Shown: in pieces, positions 48,483-57,928 of the stretch
How the letters are laid out: each line of letters begins with the position of its first letter
Position numbering within the stretch: position 1 is the first letter of the stretch
Assembly: GCA_016720745.1 (NCBI GenBank)
Contig: JADKKA010000018.1
Span: 558,001-622,000 of the forward strand
Reading direction: 5' to 3'
Origin: Chitinophagaceae bacterium
GTDB taxonomy: Bacteria > Bacteroidota > Bacteroidia > Chitinophagales > Chitinophagaceae
DNA length: 64,000 bases
The notes under the pieces: generated by a model
The model's input: only the letters and a program-made list of their open reading frames with translations
What the model was told of the DNA's origin: nothing
Database searches by the model: none
Position numbers and translations under genes: made by a program

Positions 48483-50899
48483 GAATTATTTTTTTCTGGG
48501 TACTGTATTTGTCTGCGTTGAGTATTCATGCGCAGGTAAGGCAGGCTATTGACTTTAACGCAGACTGGCATTTTCAGTTGGGAGATGATAGTCTGGCCCG
48601 GGAAAAGAACTATGATGACAGCCGTTGGAGAAAATTACAGTTGCCGCATGACTGGAGTATTGAGTCTGACTTTATAAAAGACGCCCCTGCTACTAATCAG
48701 GGCGGATCATTACCCGGAGGGATTGGCTGGTACCGCAAGACATTTGTACTACCATCAGGAGCCAAAGGCCAACAGGTACAGATAGCATTTGATGGTGTTT
48801 ACCAGCAGAGTGAGGTATGGGTCAACGGACATTATCTGGGGAAAAGACCCAATGGGTACATGCCTTTTCAATACATCATTGATGAATACCTGTTGCCCGC
48901 ACCGCAGAAAAATACCATTGCCGTCCGGGTGGATAACAGCAAACAGCCCAATAGCCGCTGGTATACAGGCAGTGGCATTTACCGGGATGTGACCCTGCAT
49001 CTTTCCAATAAAGTAGCGTTTGTTCCGTACGAAATTTTTATTAGTACAAAGTCACTCATGGGAAACAAAGTAGTGCTGGATCTTCGTACGGTTGTTTTTA
49101 ACCGTTGGGTGGATACAGCATTGGATCTTCAGATGAGCACTGAAATTCTGGACCAAAAGCAAAAACAGTTATACCATAGGCAGGCAATGAAAAAAGTCAA
49201 CAGGCCCGGCCAGTGGAATAATTCCTTAACAGATACTTTACAGGGGATCATGCCATGGAGTTTGGAGCGTCCTTATTTGTATACGCTTCGATTAGTACTA
49301 TACCAGCGAGGGAAAAAGATTGATGAATACAAAATAAAATTTGGATTCCGGGAAGCGCAGTTCCATAAAGAAAAAGGGTTTGTATTGAATGGCAGACCAA
49401 TGCTTTTAAAAGGAGTTTGCATGCACCACGACCTCGGTGCTTTGGGGGCAGCCTTTAATAAAGTGGCTGCGAAACGGCAGTTAAATATGCTAAAAGAAAT
49501 GGGTTGCAATGCCATTCGCTTCTCCCATAACCCGCCTGCAGCGGCCATGCTCGACCTCTGTGATGAGATGGGCTTCCTGGTGATTGATGAGGCTTTTGAC
49601 AACTGGACGAAGAAAAAAAACAAATTCGATTACCATCTTGATTTTGCACAATGGCATGAGCGGGACCTGCTGGCCATGGTCACACGCGACCGGAATCATC
49701 CCTCGGTCATTGCCTGGAGTGTGGGCAACGAGAACCGCGAACAATTCGACAGCAGTGGGATCTACTGGGGAAGGAAATTGGTTGAAATCGTACAAATCGC
49801 CGATACCACCCGGCCGGTGATTGCGGCATTAACGGAAACAATGCCCGATAAAAATTTTATTGTGAAATCGGGGGCCATGGAACTGCTCGGCTTCAATTAT
49901 AAACTCTACGATTATCCTCATCTGCCTCAGCGATTCCCGGGTAAAATGTTTATTGCAACTGAAACCGCTTCTGCACTTTCCACCAGGGGGGTGTACCAAT
50001 TTCCGGCCGACAGTATCCGGATCTGGCCACCGGATTACAAAGTGCAGGATACTTTTAATACCGGGAATAAAGATTTTACCGCTGCTGCCTATGACAATAC
50101 CCATGCGTATTGGGGTGGTACCCATGAAAAAACCTGGCTGGCGGTTAAAAAGCATCCGCATATGACGGGCATTTTTGTATGGAGTGGTTTTGATTTTTTG
50201 GGAGAGCCCTTGCCTTATCCCGCCTTTCCTTCCCGGAGCAGTTATTATGGGATCATTGATCTGGCCGGATTTCCCAAGGATGTGTTTTATATGTACCAGT
50301 CGGAGTGGTCAAAGAAAAATGTCCTGCACCTCTTCCCGCACTGGAACTGGAAAAAAGGAGATACGGTGGATGTTTGGGCCTATTATAATCATGCGGATGA
50401 GGCAGAACTTTTTGTCAATGGAAAATCGGCTGGAAAAAGAACTAAAAACGATTCAACATTACATGTCAGCTGGCGGGTTCCTTTTGAAGCTGGACAGATC
50501 AGGGTCCGGAGCAGGAAAAAAGGGCAGACAGTAATGGAAAAAGCGATCCTGACAGCGGGTCCGGCCTACCGGATTGAACTGCTGGCTGATAAAAAGCAAT
50601 TAAAGGCTGATGGAAAGGATCTTTCTTTTATTACAACCCGCATTCTGGACCGGGAGGGAAACCTGGTACCGGATGCAGATGATCTGATACAATTTACCGT
50701 TTCAGGCAACGGGCAGATCGCCGGAACCGATAATGGTTACCAGGCCGATACCCGATCCCTGAAAAGTCCGGCAAGACATGCCTGGAAGGGACTTGCTTTG
50801 CTCATCCTTCAATCCAACGGAAAAAAGGGAAATATTACATTAAAGGCAACGGCCCCCGGGCTGAAACCAGCTACCATTATCCTCTCTGTCACAGACTAA
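48476..50899 (+). CDS. Secreted GH2 beta-galactosidase-type enzyme with C-terminal Ig-like domains
   Basis: 807 residues with a signal peptide (MVRIIFFWVLYLSALSIHA). The sugar-binding domain has WRKLQLPHDWSIESDF and GGIGWYRKTFVLP, typical of Bacteroidota GH2 beta-galactosidases. The barrel has MHHDLGALGAAFN, the acid/base Glu in WSVGNENREQF near 418 and the nucleophile Glu in MFIATETASAL near 494. C-terminal Ig-like modules (about 625-807) resemble the DUF4982-plus-invasin-like tail of such enzymes (VDVWAYYNHADEAELFVNG; GNGQIAGTDNG). It overlaps the aldo/keto reductase by seven bases. The following 164-base gap may hold the start of a separate transcript for the SusC/D genes. Confidence 0.92.
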   Translation: MVRIIFFWVLYLSALSIHAQVRQAIDFNADWHFQLGDDSLAREKNYDDSRWRKLQLPHDWSIESDFIKDAPATNQGGSLPGGIGWYRKTFVLPSGAKGQQVQIAFDGVYQQSEVWVNGHYLGKRPNGYMPFQYIIDEYLLPAPQKNTIAVRVDNSKQPNSRWYTGSGIYRDVTLHLSNKVAFVPYEIFISTKSLMGNKVVLDLRTVVFNRWVDTALDLQMSTEILDQKQKQLYHRQAMKKVNRPGQWNNSLTDTLQGIMPWSLERPYLYTLRLVLYQRGKKIDEYKIKFGFREAQFHKEKGFVLNGRPMLLKGVCMHHDLGALGAAFNKVAAKRQLNMLKEMGCNAIRFSHNPPAAAMLDLCDEMGFLVIDEAFDNWTKKKNKFDYHLDFAQWHERDLLAMVTRDRNHPSVIAWSVGNENREQFDSSGIYWGRKLVEIVQIADTTRPVIAALTETMPDKNFIVKSGAMELLGFNYKLYDYPHLPQRFPGKMFIATETASALSTRGVYQFPADSIRIWPPDYKVQDTFNTGNKDFTAAAYDNTHAYWGGTHEKTWLAVKKHPHMTGIFVWSGFDFLGEPLPYPAFPSRSSYYGIIDLAGFPKDVFYMYQSEWSKKNVLHLFPHWNWKKGDTVDVWAYYNHADEAELFVNGKSAGKRTKNDSTLHVSWRVPFEAGQIRVRSRKKGQTVMEKAILTAGPAYRIELLADKKQLKADGKDLSFITTRILDREGNLVPDADDLIQFTVSGNGQIAGTDNGYQADTRSLKSPARHAWKGLALLILQSNGKKGNITLKATAPGLKPATIILSVTD

Positions 50900-51063
50900 G
50901 TACCGTGTTTTCTCAACGCAATCGTTCCCGGAGCAGGGGCTTTGTTTTTTAGTAAAATAATACATCTTTATAGCAAAACCTTACATTTTCAGGCGGGAAG
51001 GTCACCTGTACCTTTAAATCACGGTTATCATTCGACAAACTCTATTAACGGTTAAGCTGCGGT

Positions 51064-51735
51064 ATGAAAAAACATCTCCTTTTAAAGGGTGACAATAATG
51101 GACTGTTCCTGCAACAGGCTTTGTTGTTATTGATGATGACCGCACAACTGGTACTCTCCACGGATCTAAAGGCTCAAACAACTGAAGACAAAGAAGCCGC
51201 TTTCAAAAAAACATTATCGGAGCGCTCGGCTAAAATTGTTACCGGATTAAATATCACTAAGCCGAACAAAAAAGAAAAGATCACCCAACTGATAGCCGGC
51301 CAGTACTACGATCTCAATAAAGTACATGATCTCGCTATCAGCGCCGAAGCAAAAACAAGCCGGCTGGAAGCCCTTCACCGGAAGTTTACCCAAAAATTGA
51401 ATAAGAAGTTATCAGATAGCCAGGTGGAACTGGTGAAAAATGGTATGACCTATAATGTGCTCAATGTTACTTATACGGCCTATCAGGAAATGATCCTTAC
51501 CCTTACTGCAGAACAGAAAGAAAAAATTTATAACTGGTTACTGGAAGCCAGGGAGAAGGCCATGATGGAGGGATCATCAGAAGCAAAGCACAAGATGTTT
51601 GGAAAGTATAAAGGAAGAATCAACAATTTTCTTTCTGAACAGGGATATAATATGAAGGCGGAAGAAAAAGCCTGGCAGCAAAGATTGAGAGAGAAAAGAG
51701 AGAAGGATGCAGCCGGAAAGCAAAATGCCGCCTGA
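51064..51735 (+). CDS. DUF3826 family exported protein
   Basis: 223 residues with a long signal peptide (residues 1-38, ending STDLKA). The mature part is helical and highly charged (LTAEQKEKIYNWLLEAREKAM; GKYKGRINNFLSEQGYNM seen in parts) and matches the DUF3826 type often found in pectin-degradation loci of Bacteroidota. The biochemical role is unknown. The charged C-terminus (EEKAWQQRLREKREKDAAG) is likely a free helix. It lies 41 bases upstream of the susC gene and probably shares its transcript. A role in periplasmic handling of acidic oligosaccharides is only a guess. Confidence 0.8.
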   Translation: MKKHLLLKGDNNGLFLQQALLLLMMTAQLVLSTDLKAQTTEDKEAAFKKTLSERSAKIVTGLNITKPNKKEKITQLIAGQYYDLNKVHDLAISAEAKTSRLEALHRKFTQKLNKKLSDSQVELVKNGMTYNVLNVTYTAYQEMILTLTAEQKEKIYNWLLEAREKAMMEGSSEAKHKMFGKYKGRINNFLSEQGYNMKAEEKAWQQRLREKREKDAAGKQNAA

Positions 51736-51776
51736 TCAAAAAAGTATTAATGATTTTTTTATATAAACAAAGCCAT

Positions 51777-54700
51777 ATGAATAGTCTCCGACTGCCAAAA
51801 CTGCTGCTCTGGGTTGTATGTATGCTGTTCTCGGTTCTGTCTTTTGCACAGGAAAAGACCGTCACCGGAAAAGTAACTGACCCCAATGGCAAGCCCCTGG
51901 AAGGTGTTAGTGTTAAGGTTAAGAACACCACCAATGGAACCACCACCAATGCGGATGGTGTATTTACCATTAAAGTTCCATCCTCAGAGTCCATCATCAG
52001 TGTAACCAGTGTGGGTTACCTTATTTACGAAGCCAAAGCCGGTTCAGGTAACACGTTTAATGTGCAAATGACCTTACTGGAAAAAACCATGGAAGATGTA
52101 GTGGTGGTAGGATATGGCTCCAAAAAAAGAATCAATGTACAGGGCTCTGTGGCCACGATCAAAGGAACAGAGATCGAAGATATTCCGGTAGCCAACCTGC
52201 CTTCATCCCTTGTGAACCGTATTCCCGGTGTAGGCGTCAACTTCAGTTCCGGTAAACCTGGTTCTACTACAACATTGAATATCCGGAATGCCACAACATT
52301 TCCCGGAGCACCAACAGGCGTAACCAATCAGCCATTGATTGTTATTGATGGAATTATTGCCAACCCCACCCAGTGGGCACAGGCACCCAATTCAGACTGG
52401 TTTGATAACCTGGATGCCAGCCAGATTGAGGATATCACCTTCCTGAAAGATGCGTCTGCTGCTATCTACGGCGCAGCCGGTGCGAAGGGAGTTGTGTTAA
52501 TCACTACAAAAAAGGGAAAAGCAGGGAAACCAAAAATTTCTTATTCGGGATATTTTGGGGTAACTACTCCTTCTGTTAAACCCAAAATGTTAACAGCGTT
52601 TGAGCATGCTACATTCATGAATAATGGATTTGAGCTGACCGGTGCTGCAGATAACCTTCGTTTTTCAAAAGGAGATCTCGATTCACTGAGCAGGGTCAAA
52701 GATGAAGGATGGTTTGATTATTTCTGGAAAAACGGGAAAGTACAAAGACATACTATTAATGTATCAGGCGGTACTGACCGGGTTACTTTATTTGCCGGTG
52801 GTAGCTTTTATAATGAAAAAGGAAACTACGGAAATATTGAAAACAATAAGTACAGCTTCCGTTCTGGAATGAATGCGACTATTGTGGATGGATTGACTGC
52901 CAGTGTTACCTTTGCGTCTGACTTTAATAAAGAGCTGAGCAATAACCATAAAAACGCCAGCTCTGAAACTGATGATGCCACTATCCGTGCCCTCTACCTG
53001 ACTCCAAAATGGGTACCGGTTACCATTAACGACAAACTGGTCGGTTTTCAGGGAGCCAATAACTCCTCTCCGCAAAATCAGAACTGGAATATGTTAGGGG
53101 TGCACAATTCCGGATCTTATCGTGATTCAAGATCACAGGGTCTGGCCATTAATGCCTCTGTGGAGTGGAGACCAAAATTTGTAAAAGGATTGGCAGCCAG
53201 GGTACAATATGGCCGCAATAACAGGAACGATAATGCCAAAGGGTATTATGCTTCTTATTTTGTTTCCAACTTCCTGAGAAGAGGACAAAATAATCTGCTC
53301 TATTCCAGCCAGATTAATACAACTACTCCTTTGGTGAAAATCACCAATAATGATCAGATTGAAGAAGGAACAACAACTTCCACCAACTATCAGTTTATTA
53401 CCACCCTGTCCTATGCCCGCAAATTCGGATCACATGATCTGGATATGATGGTGGGATTTGATCAGAGTGAAGCTGAAAGTAAAAACATCCTCCTCTCTAA
53501 AAACGTACAAATCGTTCAGGGTATTGATGAATTCTGGGCTTTCAGTAACGACCCATCCGTACTGGGTAGTGTTCAGGATGCCATCCGGAACCCTCAGCAC
53601 TTTAAGAATGCAAAGCGTTCTTATATCAGCAGACTGAACTATTCCTTTAAAGGCAAATACTTTTTTGAATTCATCGGAAGGGCTGATGCTTCTGTGAACT
53701 TTACACCACAAAACAGATGGGGCTTCTTCCCCACAGTGGGACTGGGCTGGAAAATCAGTGATGAAAATTTCTTCAGAAATATTCTGTTTGTCAATTCATT
53801 GAAGTTAAGAGCTTCTTACGGACTGGTGGGTGAAGATAGGGTAGGTAACCGCCTTTGGGAATCAAGGTTTACACAAACAACCGGAATCCTGATCGGAAAT
53901 ACCAATACAGGTGGTCTTGATCCAAACGTGTATCCTAATGAGGATATCACCTGGGAAAAAGCCAGATCACTCAACGTTGGTCTGGATGCCACTTTCATGA
54001 AGAACAAGATCACTTTGTCAGTGGATGTATACCAGCGTTATTCTTACGATGGATATGATGTGTATTCTGCCAGCGTATTTGCACCAACAGCCGGTATCCA
54101 GCCTCCAGTTATTAACTACGGACGCCAGATCAGCTGGGGTACTGAGTTTGCATTAGGCTACCGTACCAGATTTGGAAAAGATTGGGGCTTTAGTGTGGAT
54201 GCCAACTTCGGCTGGACCAACAGCCAGTTATTACAGTCTTTCTATAATGAAGCTTTCCTGGGCCAGTTCGGTCCCGATCAGTTGGGAATTGGTATCGGCC
54301 GTGACCCCAGAAGATATAACTCCAATAATATCGGTTATATCGCTAAAGGTATTATCAAAACACAGGCTGATGTGGATGCCATACTTGCAAAAAATCCCAA
54401 TTACCTGATTGGTGGTGTAAAACCACAGGTTGGTTTTATGGATTTTGAAGACATTAACGGAGACGGACAAATTACAGAAGCCGGTGATGCAACACTCATG
54501 TATGACAGAACAACTCCTTTGGTTGGATTTGGTATTACATTCGGAGCCACCTACAAAGAATTCAAACTCCAGATGAACATGAACCTGTCCATCGGTGGAA
54601 AACGTTTCTTTGATTCAGAAGCAAGAAAAATTCCAAACGCCACTCAGAATGCAGCAAAATTCTGGTCTGATCAGTGGACGCCTTCTAATCCTGAGGGTAA

Positions 54701-54974
54701 ATATCCAAGAGCTGATGCGCCGTTGATCACTGCCAACTCTACTATGTGGGCGGTACAGGGTACACAAAGCCGGATTAATAATGCGGTGTTGTCCTATCAG
54801 CTGCCAAAAAGACTGGCTTCCAAACTCCGGATACCGGATATGCGTATCATGTTAACCGGAACGAATCTGTGGAATATTATCAATCCATTTAAATACAAGG
54901 ATCCGTATACATCCAACTTTGCAAACTATCCCACATTGCGTACCATTTCAGTGGGAATAAATGCAAGTTTATAA
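51777..54974 (+). CDS. SusC/RagA-family TonB-dependent transporter of the pectin-like locus
   Basis: 1065 residues; the ATG at 51777 starts a proper signal peptide (MNSLRLPKLLLWVVCMLFSV), while an upstream ATG at 51750 would add nine non-signal residues. The carboxypeptidase-regulatory domain (VTGKVTDPNGKPLEGVSVKV) leads to the SusC signature VVVGYGSKKRINVQGSVA, then the plug (LIVIDGIIANP, LKDASAAIYGAAGAKGVVLI) and the barrel ending LRTISVGINASL. It imports oligosaccharides produced by surface lyases. Partner susD follows after 35 bases. It lacks an N-terminal secretin/STN signalling domain, so it does not itself show anti-sigma control. Confidence 0.94.
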   Translation: MNSLRLPKLLLWVVCMLFSVLSFAQEKTVTGKVTDPNGKPLEGVSVKVKNTTNGTTTNADGVFTIKVPSSESIISVTSVGYLIYEAKAGSGNTFNVQMTLLEKTMEDVVVVGYGSKKRINVQGSVATIKGTEIEDIPVANLPSSLVNRIPGVGVNFSSGKPGSTTTLNIRNATTFPGAPTGVTNQPLIVIDGIIANPTQWAQAPNSDWFDNLDASQIEDITFLKDASAAIYGAAGAKGVVLITTKKGKAGKPKISYSGYFGVTTPSVKPKMLTAFEHATFMNNGFELTGAADNLRFSKGDLDSLSRVKDEGWFDYFWKNGKVQRHTINVSGGTDRVTLFAGGSFYNEKGNYGNIENNKYSFRSGMNATIVDGLTASVTFASDFNKELSNNHKNASSETDDATIRALYLTPKWVPVTINDKLVGFQGANNSSPQNQNWNMLGVHNSGSYRDSRSQGLAINASVEWRPKFVKGLAARVQYGRNNRNDNAKGYYASYFVSNFLRRGQNNLLYSSQINTTTPLVKITNNDQIEEGTTTSTNYQFITTLSYARKFGSHDLDMMVGFDQSEAESKNILLSKNVQIVQGIDEFWAFSNDPSVLGSVQDAIRNPQHFKNAKRSYISRLNYSFKGKYFFEFIGRADASVNFTPQNRWGFFPTVGLGWKISDENFFRNILFVNSLKLRASYGLVGEDRVGNRLWESRFTQTTGILIGNTNTGGLDPNVYPNEDITWEKARSLNVGLDATFMKNKITLSVDVYQRYSYDGYDVYSASVFAPTAGIQPPVINYGRQISWGTEFALGYRTRFGKDWGFSVDANFGWTNSQLLQSFYNEAFLGQFGPDQLGIGIGRDPRRYNSNNIGYIAKGIIKTQADVDAILAKNPNYLIGGVKPQVGFMDFEDINGDGQITEAGDATLMYDRTTPLVGFGITFGATYKEFKLQMNMNLSIGGKRFFDSEARKIPNATQNAAKFWSDQWTPSNPEGKYPRADAPLITANSTMWAVQGTQSRINNAVLSYQLPKRLASKLRIPDMRIMLTGTNLWNIINPFKYKDPYTSNFANYPTLRTISVGINASL

Positions 54975-55009
54975 TCCAACACGGTTGCTTAATAACTAAA
55001 CTTAGAAAA

Positions 55010-56866
55010 ATGAGAAATATATTCACTACAGGTCAGAAACTGGTAATAGCTGCTACGGCAACTGTTACCCTATTGGCTGCCTGTAAAAAAGACAAAGAAT
55101 TTTTTGAAGTTGAGGATCCACAGGGGATCGACTCAAAAATCTGGCATGATGAAGGAGCAATTGGATTGTTCCTGAACCGCGCCTATGGGGTGATTATGCC
55201 GCAATGGCCGGCTCCCGGATCGGCTCCCGGAAACATCCACATTTCTTCTGATGAAATGAATGGTGGTAATACCGCTTTTCTGTATGGTACCCTGAATGAA
55301 AATGCAGTAACTGATATCGGAACAGCCAATAATAATGTAACAGCCAACCGTTATTTTGATATCCGCCGCTGTAACCTGGCCCTCGAGGGTATTGATACCA
55401 GTTCTGTACTGTCTGAGCAAACAAAGAATACACTCAGAGGTCAATTCTTTTTCCTCAGGGGTTATGTATACTTCAGAATGGTGGCATTGTATGGTGGCGT
55501 TCCGCTGGTGTTAAAAGTTCAGGAACTCACGAATGACGGTATTCCTACTGTACCCCGTTCAAAAACCAGTGAGTGTATCGCTTCGATTGTAAGTGATTTT
55601 GATTCTGCTGCCGCCCTGCTGCCTGGTACCTGGCCAACCGCGGAAAAAGGACGCGTTTCCCGCGTAGCTGCTCTTGCCATGAAAGGAAAAGCATTAATGT
55701 ACTGGGCAAGTCCGCAGTTTAACCCTACCAATATCACCAGCCGCTGGGAAGATGCCTATCAGGCTAACCTGGCAGCATATACACAGGGTATTGCTGATGG
55801 AAACGGACTGATTGTCAATTATTCTGATTTATTTATTACGGAAGATCATAAGGAAGCACTGATTGTAAGAAAATACAATACTTCCCGTGATTTTGGAACG
55901 AATATAGAAGCTATCACCCGTCCGGTTTCTGAAGCACCGGGTGCCAGCGGATCCTTCCAGCCAACCTGGAACCTGGTACAGAATTATACAATGAATAACG
56001 GTTTACCCATCACGCATGGTTCTTCCGGATATAGTGCCGTTCAATACTGGCAGAACAGGGATCCCCGTTTTGATGCAACTGTTGCTTACAATGGAGTTGT
56101 ATGGCCACTCAGTGGAAAAGCCACCAGGAGACAATGGCAATATACTGGTGTAATTGATGAAACAAGCGGAACTATTGTAACCGGATTTTACTGCAGAAAG
56201 TTTTGTAACAATACCCTGACTCCGACACAGGCCGTTTATAGTTCAAATACAGGTGGCGGTAGTGGTATGGACTGGATCGAAATGCGTTTTGCTGAAGTGA
56301 TGATGAATCTGGCTGAATGTGCCAACGAAACAGGTCGTTTGACAGAGGCAAAAAATATGGTACGTCAGATTCGCCAGAGAGCAGGCATTCAGGCCGGCGC
56401 ATTTGATTACGGACTGGCTGTTGCTACCGATATCCCCAGCATGCGTTCCCTGATCCTGAATGAAAGAATGATTGAGTTTGCCATGGAAGGAAAAAGGAAT
56501 ATGGATCTGCGCAGAACGAGGAACCTGCACCTGATCTCTGCCAGACAATCCTATAAACTGGCCGTTAAACTGCCTTACGTTTCAGGTGCCCTTCCAACCG
56601 GCGGACCTGTACCGGGTAGAATTTATATTGATGTGCCTAATGCCCTGGGTCAGCGGCCAAGGGATACCATCAATATCAATAACCTGTCTTCTTATTCCAC
56701 TGTATTTACTGTGCCGGGTGCGATTCAGACAATCGAGGGTTCCAGTGTAATCAATATCCCTTCTAACTATTATTTCTATCCCCTGCCAAACTTTTTCAGT
56801 CAGCAGAGTTATGTGATCGAACAAACACTGGGATGGATTAACGGAACTTTTGACCCACTTCAATAA
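55010..56866 (+). CDS. SusD/RagB-family surface glycan-binding lipoprotein
   Basis: 618 residues. Lipoprotein signal with lipobox TLLAAC (Cys near 25) and KKDKEFFEV after it. SusD features include FFLRGYVYFRMVALYGGVPLVL near 147, VSRVAALAMKGKALMYWASPQFNP near 217, WIEMRFAEVMMNLAECANETG near 424 and LILNERMIEFAMEGKRNMDLRRTR near 485. It is longer than the first SusD of the window, with the extra length in the C-terminal third. It should bind the acidic glycan and gate the SusC barrel. Confidence 0.93.
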   Translation: MRNIFTTGQKLVIAATATVTLLAACKKDKEFFEVEDPQGIDSKIWHDEGAIGLFLNRAYGVIMPQWPAPGSAPGNIHISSDEMNGGNTAFLYGTLNENAVTDIGTANNNVTANRYFDIRRCNLALEGIDTSSVLSEQTKNTLRGQFFFLRGYVYFRMVALYGGVPLVLKVQELTNDGIPTVPRSKTSECIASIVSDFDSAAALLPGTWPTAEKGRVSRVAALAMKGKALMYWASPQFNPTNITSRWEDAYQANLAAYTQGIADGNGLIVNYSDLFITEDHKEALIVRKYNTSRDFGTNIEAITRPVSEAPGASGSFQPTWNLVQNYTMNNGLPITHGSSGYSAVQYWQNRDPRFDATVAYNGVVWPLSGKATRRQWQYTGVIDETSGTIVTGFYCRKFCNNTLTPTQAVYSSNTGGGSGMDWIEMRFAEVMMNLAECANETGRLTEAKNMVRQIRQRAGIQAGAFDYGLAVATDIPSMRSLILNERMIEFAMEGKRNMDLRRTRNLHLISARQSYKLAVKLPYVSGALPTGGPVPGRIYIDVPNALGQRPRDTININNLSSYSTVFTVPGAIQTIEGSSVINIPSNYYFYPLPNFFSQQSYVIEQTLGWINGTFDPLQ

Positions 56867-56886
56867 TTATTCAAAACATGATTAAT

Positions 56887-57816
56887 ATGAAAAAATATAT
56901 TATAGGAGTTATGATCGCTGCCGGTTTTCTGGCTGCCTGCGAAAAAAAGGTGGATCCTATAGACACATTTTATGTGACGGTAGATTACCGGAGCGGTGGC
57001 GCCAAATACATCACCAGCGATGTAACAGTGAACCCAAAGGATAGTATTTACTTTGATTTCACGATCAATTCCCAGGACCCCATGTCCTATGTGGAAATCC
57101 AGAAGAACGGAACAAGAATCGACACTTTCCGGCTGGATGCATCCAATAACAGATCTTTTTCAAGGATAAAAGGATACCGGGCAGACAGTGCTGCCGGTGA
57201 ATATACTTACCGGGTTTTGGCCAGAGATGAGAAAGCAACCTTCATGGGTGATGGCGGTAAGATGTTTAAGGTGACCGTTAATCCGGACTTCAATTTCTGG
57301 AGCTATCGCATCCTCCAGGTACCAGACACTGTATTAAAGAAAAATAAATGCTACTATTCTACCATTGATGGAAGAGTGCATACTTATACGGAAGCTACGG
57401 CTAATTCCGCCAGTATCGACTTCGGTTATTATTGGGATACTACCGGCAGAGGAACTGCCTCTACCAGTGATGACCTGAAGCATACATTCTATTCGCCTAG
57501 TGCGGCACAGCCACAGATTCCATTTTATGATCTCAGCAGCTGGACCAAAAATGTGACCTTATTAAAGAAAATGCCATCCAGTGTGAATTTTGTTTCCCAG
57601 CTTACTTCCGCGGGTGCCATTCAAACTTTAATCGGTGGCAATATGGCATCCGGTACTTCTTCCAAAGTATCTACCATTAGTACTTCAGGAGGAAATAATG
57701 TGATCGGATTCAAAACAGCTTCAGGAAAATTCGGAGCCATCCTCATCAGGTATGTGAGCGGAGATTCTCCCAATGCCACGACCCAGATTGAAGTTGATGT
57801 AAAAGTTCAAAAATAG
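56887..57816 (+). CDS. Surface lipoprotein of unknown function in the SusE position
   Basis: 309 residues from the ATG at 56887; an ATG at 56878 is also possible. The signal MKKYIIGVMIAAGFLAAC ends in a lipobox (FLAAC). The mature protein is beta-rich: residues about 25-130 look like an Ig/fibronectin-like domain (FYVTVDYRSGGAKYITSDVT; GEYTYRVLARDEKATFMG). A second domain has WSYRILQVPDTVLKKNKC and IDFGYYWDTTGRGTAST. It resembles proteins annotated as DUF4466 or SusE-like in pectin loci, but I cannot confirm the family. A glycan-binding accessory role at the cell surface is likely. A strong terminator follows. Confidence 0.75.
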   Translation: MKKYIIGVMIAAGFLAACEKKVDPIDTFYVTVDYRSGGAKYITSDVTVNPKDSIYFDFTINSQDPMSYVEIQKNGTRIDTFRLDASNNRSFSRIKGYRADSAAGEYTYRVLARDEKATFMGDGGKMFKVTVNPDFNFWSYRILQVPDTVLKKNKCYYSTIDGRVHTYTEATANSASIDFGYYWDTTGRGTASTSDDLKHTFYSPSAAQPQIPFYDLSSWTKNVTLLKKMPSSVNFVSQLTSAGAIQTLIGGNMASGTSSKVSTISTSGGNNVIGFKTASGKFGAILIRYVSGDSPNATTQIEVDVKVQK

Positions 57817-57845
57817 CAGTTCGTATACAGCAGTTAGAAAAAAAG

Positions 57846-57873
57846 GAGAAAGTGTAACAGCTTTCTCTTTTTT
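57846..57873 (+). terminator. Intrinsic terminator after the SusC/D-lipoprotein genes
   Basis: GAGAAAG (57846-57852) / CTTTCTC (57861-57867) with an eight-base loop, followed by TTTTTT. An A-run lies before the stem, so it may also work on the reverse strand. It separates the SusC/D block from the PL1 gene at 57929. Confidence 0.8.
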
Positions 57874-57928
57874 ATAGGATGAACGGTGCAATCTTCCTGT
57901 TATATGTTCGTCTAATAAAAAAACGCTG

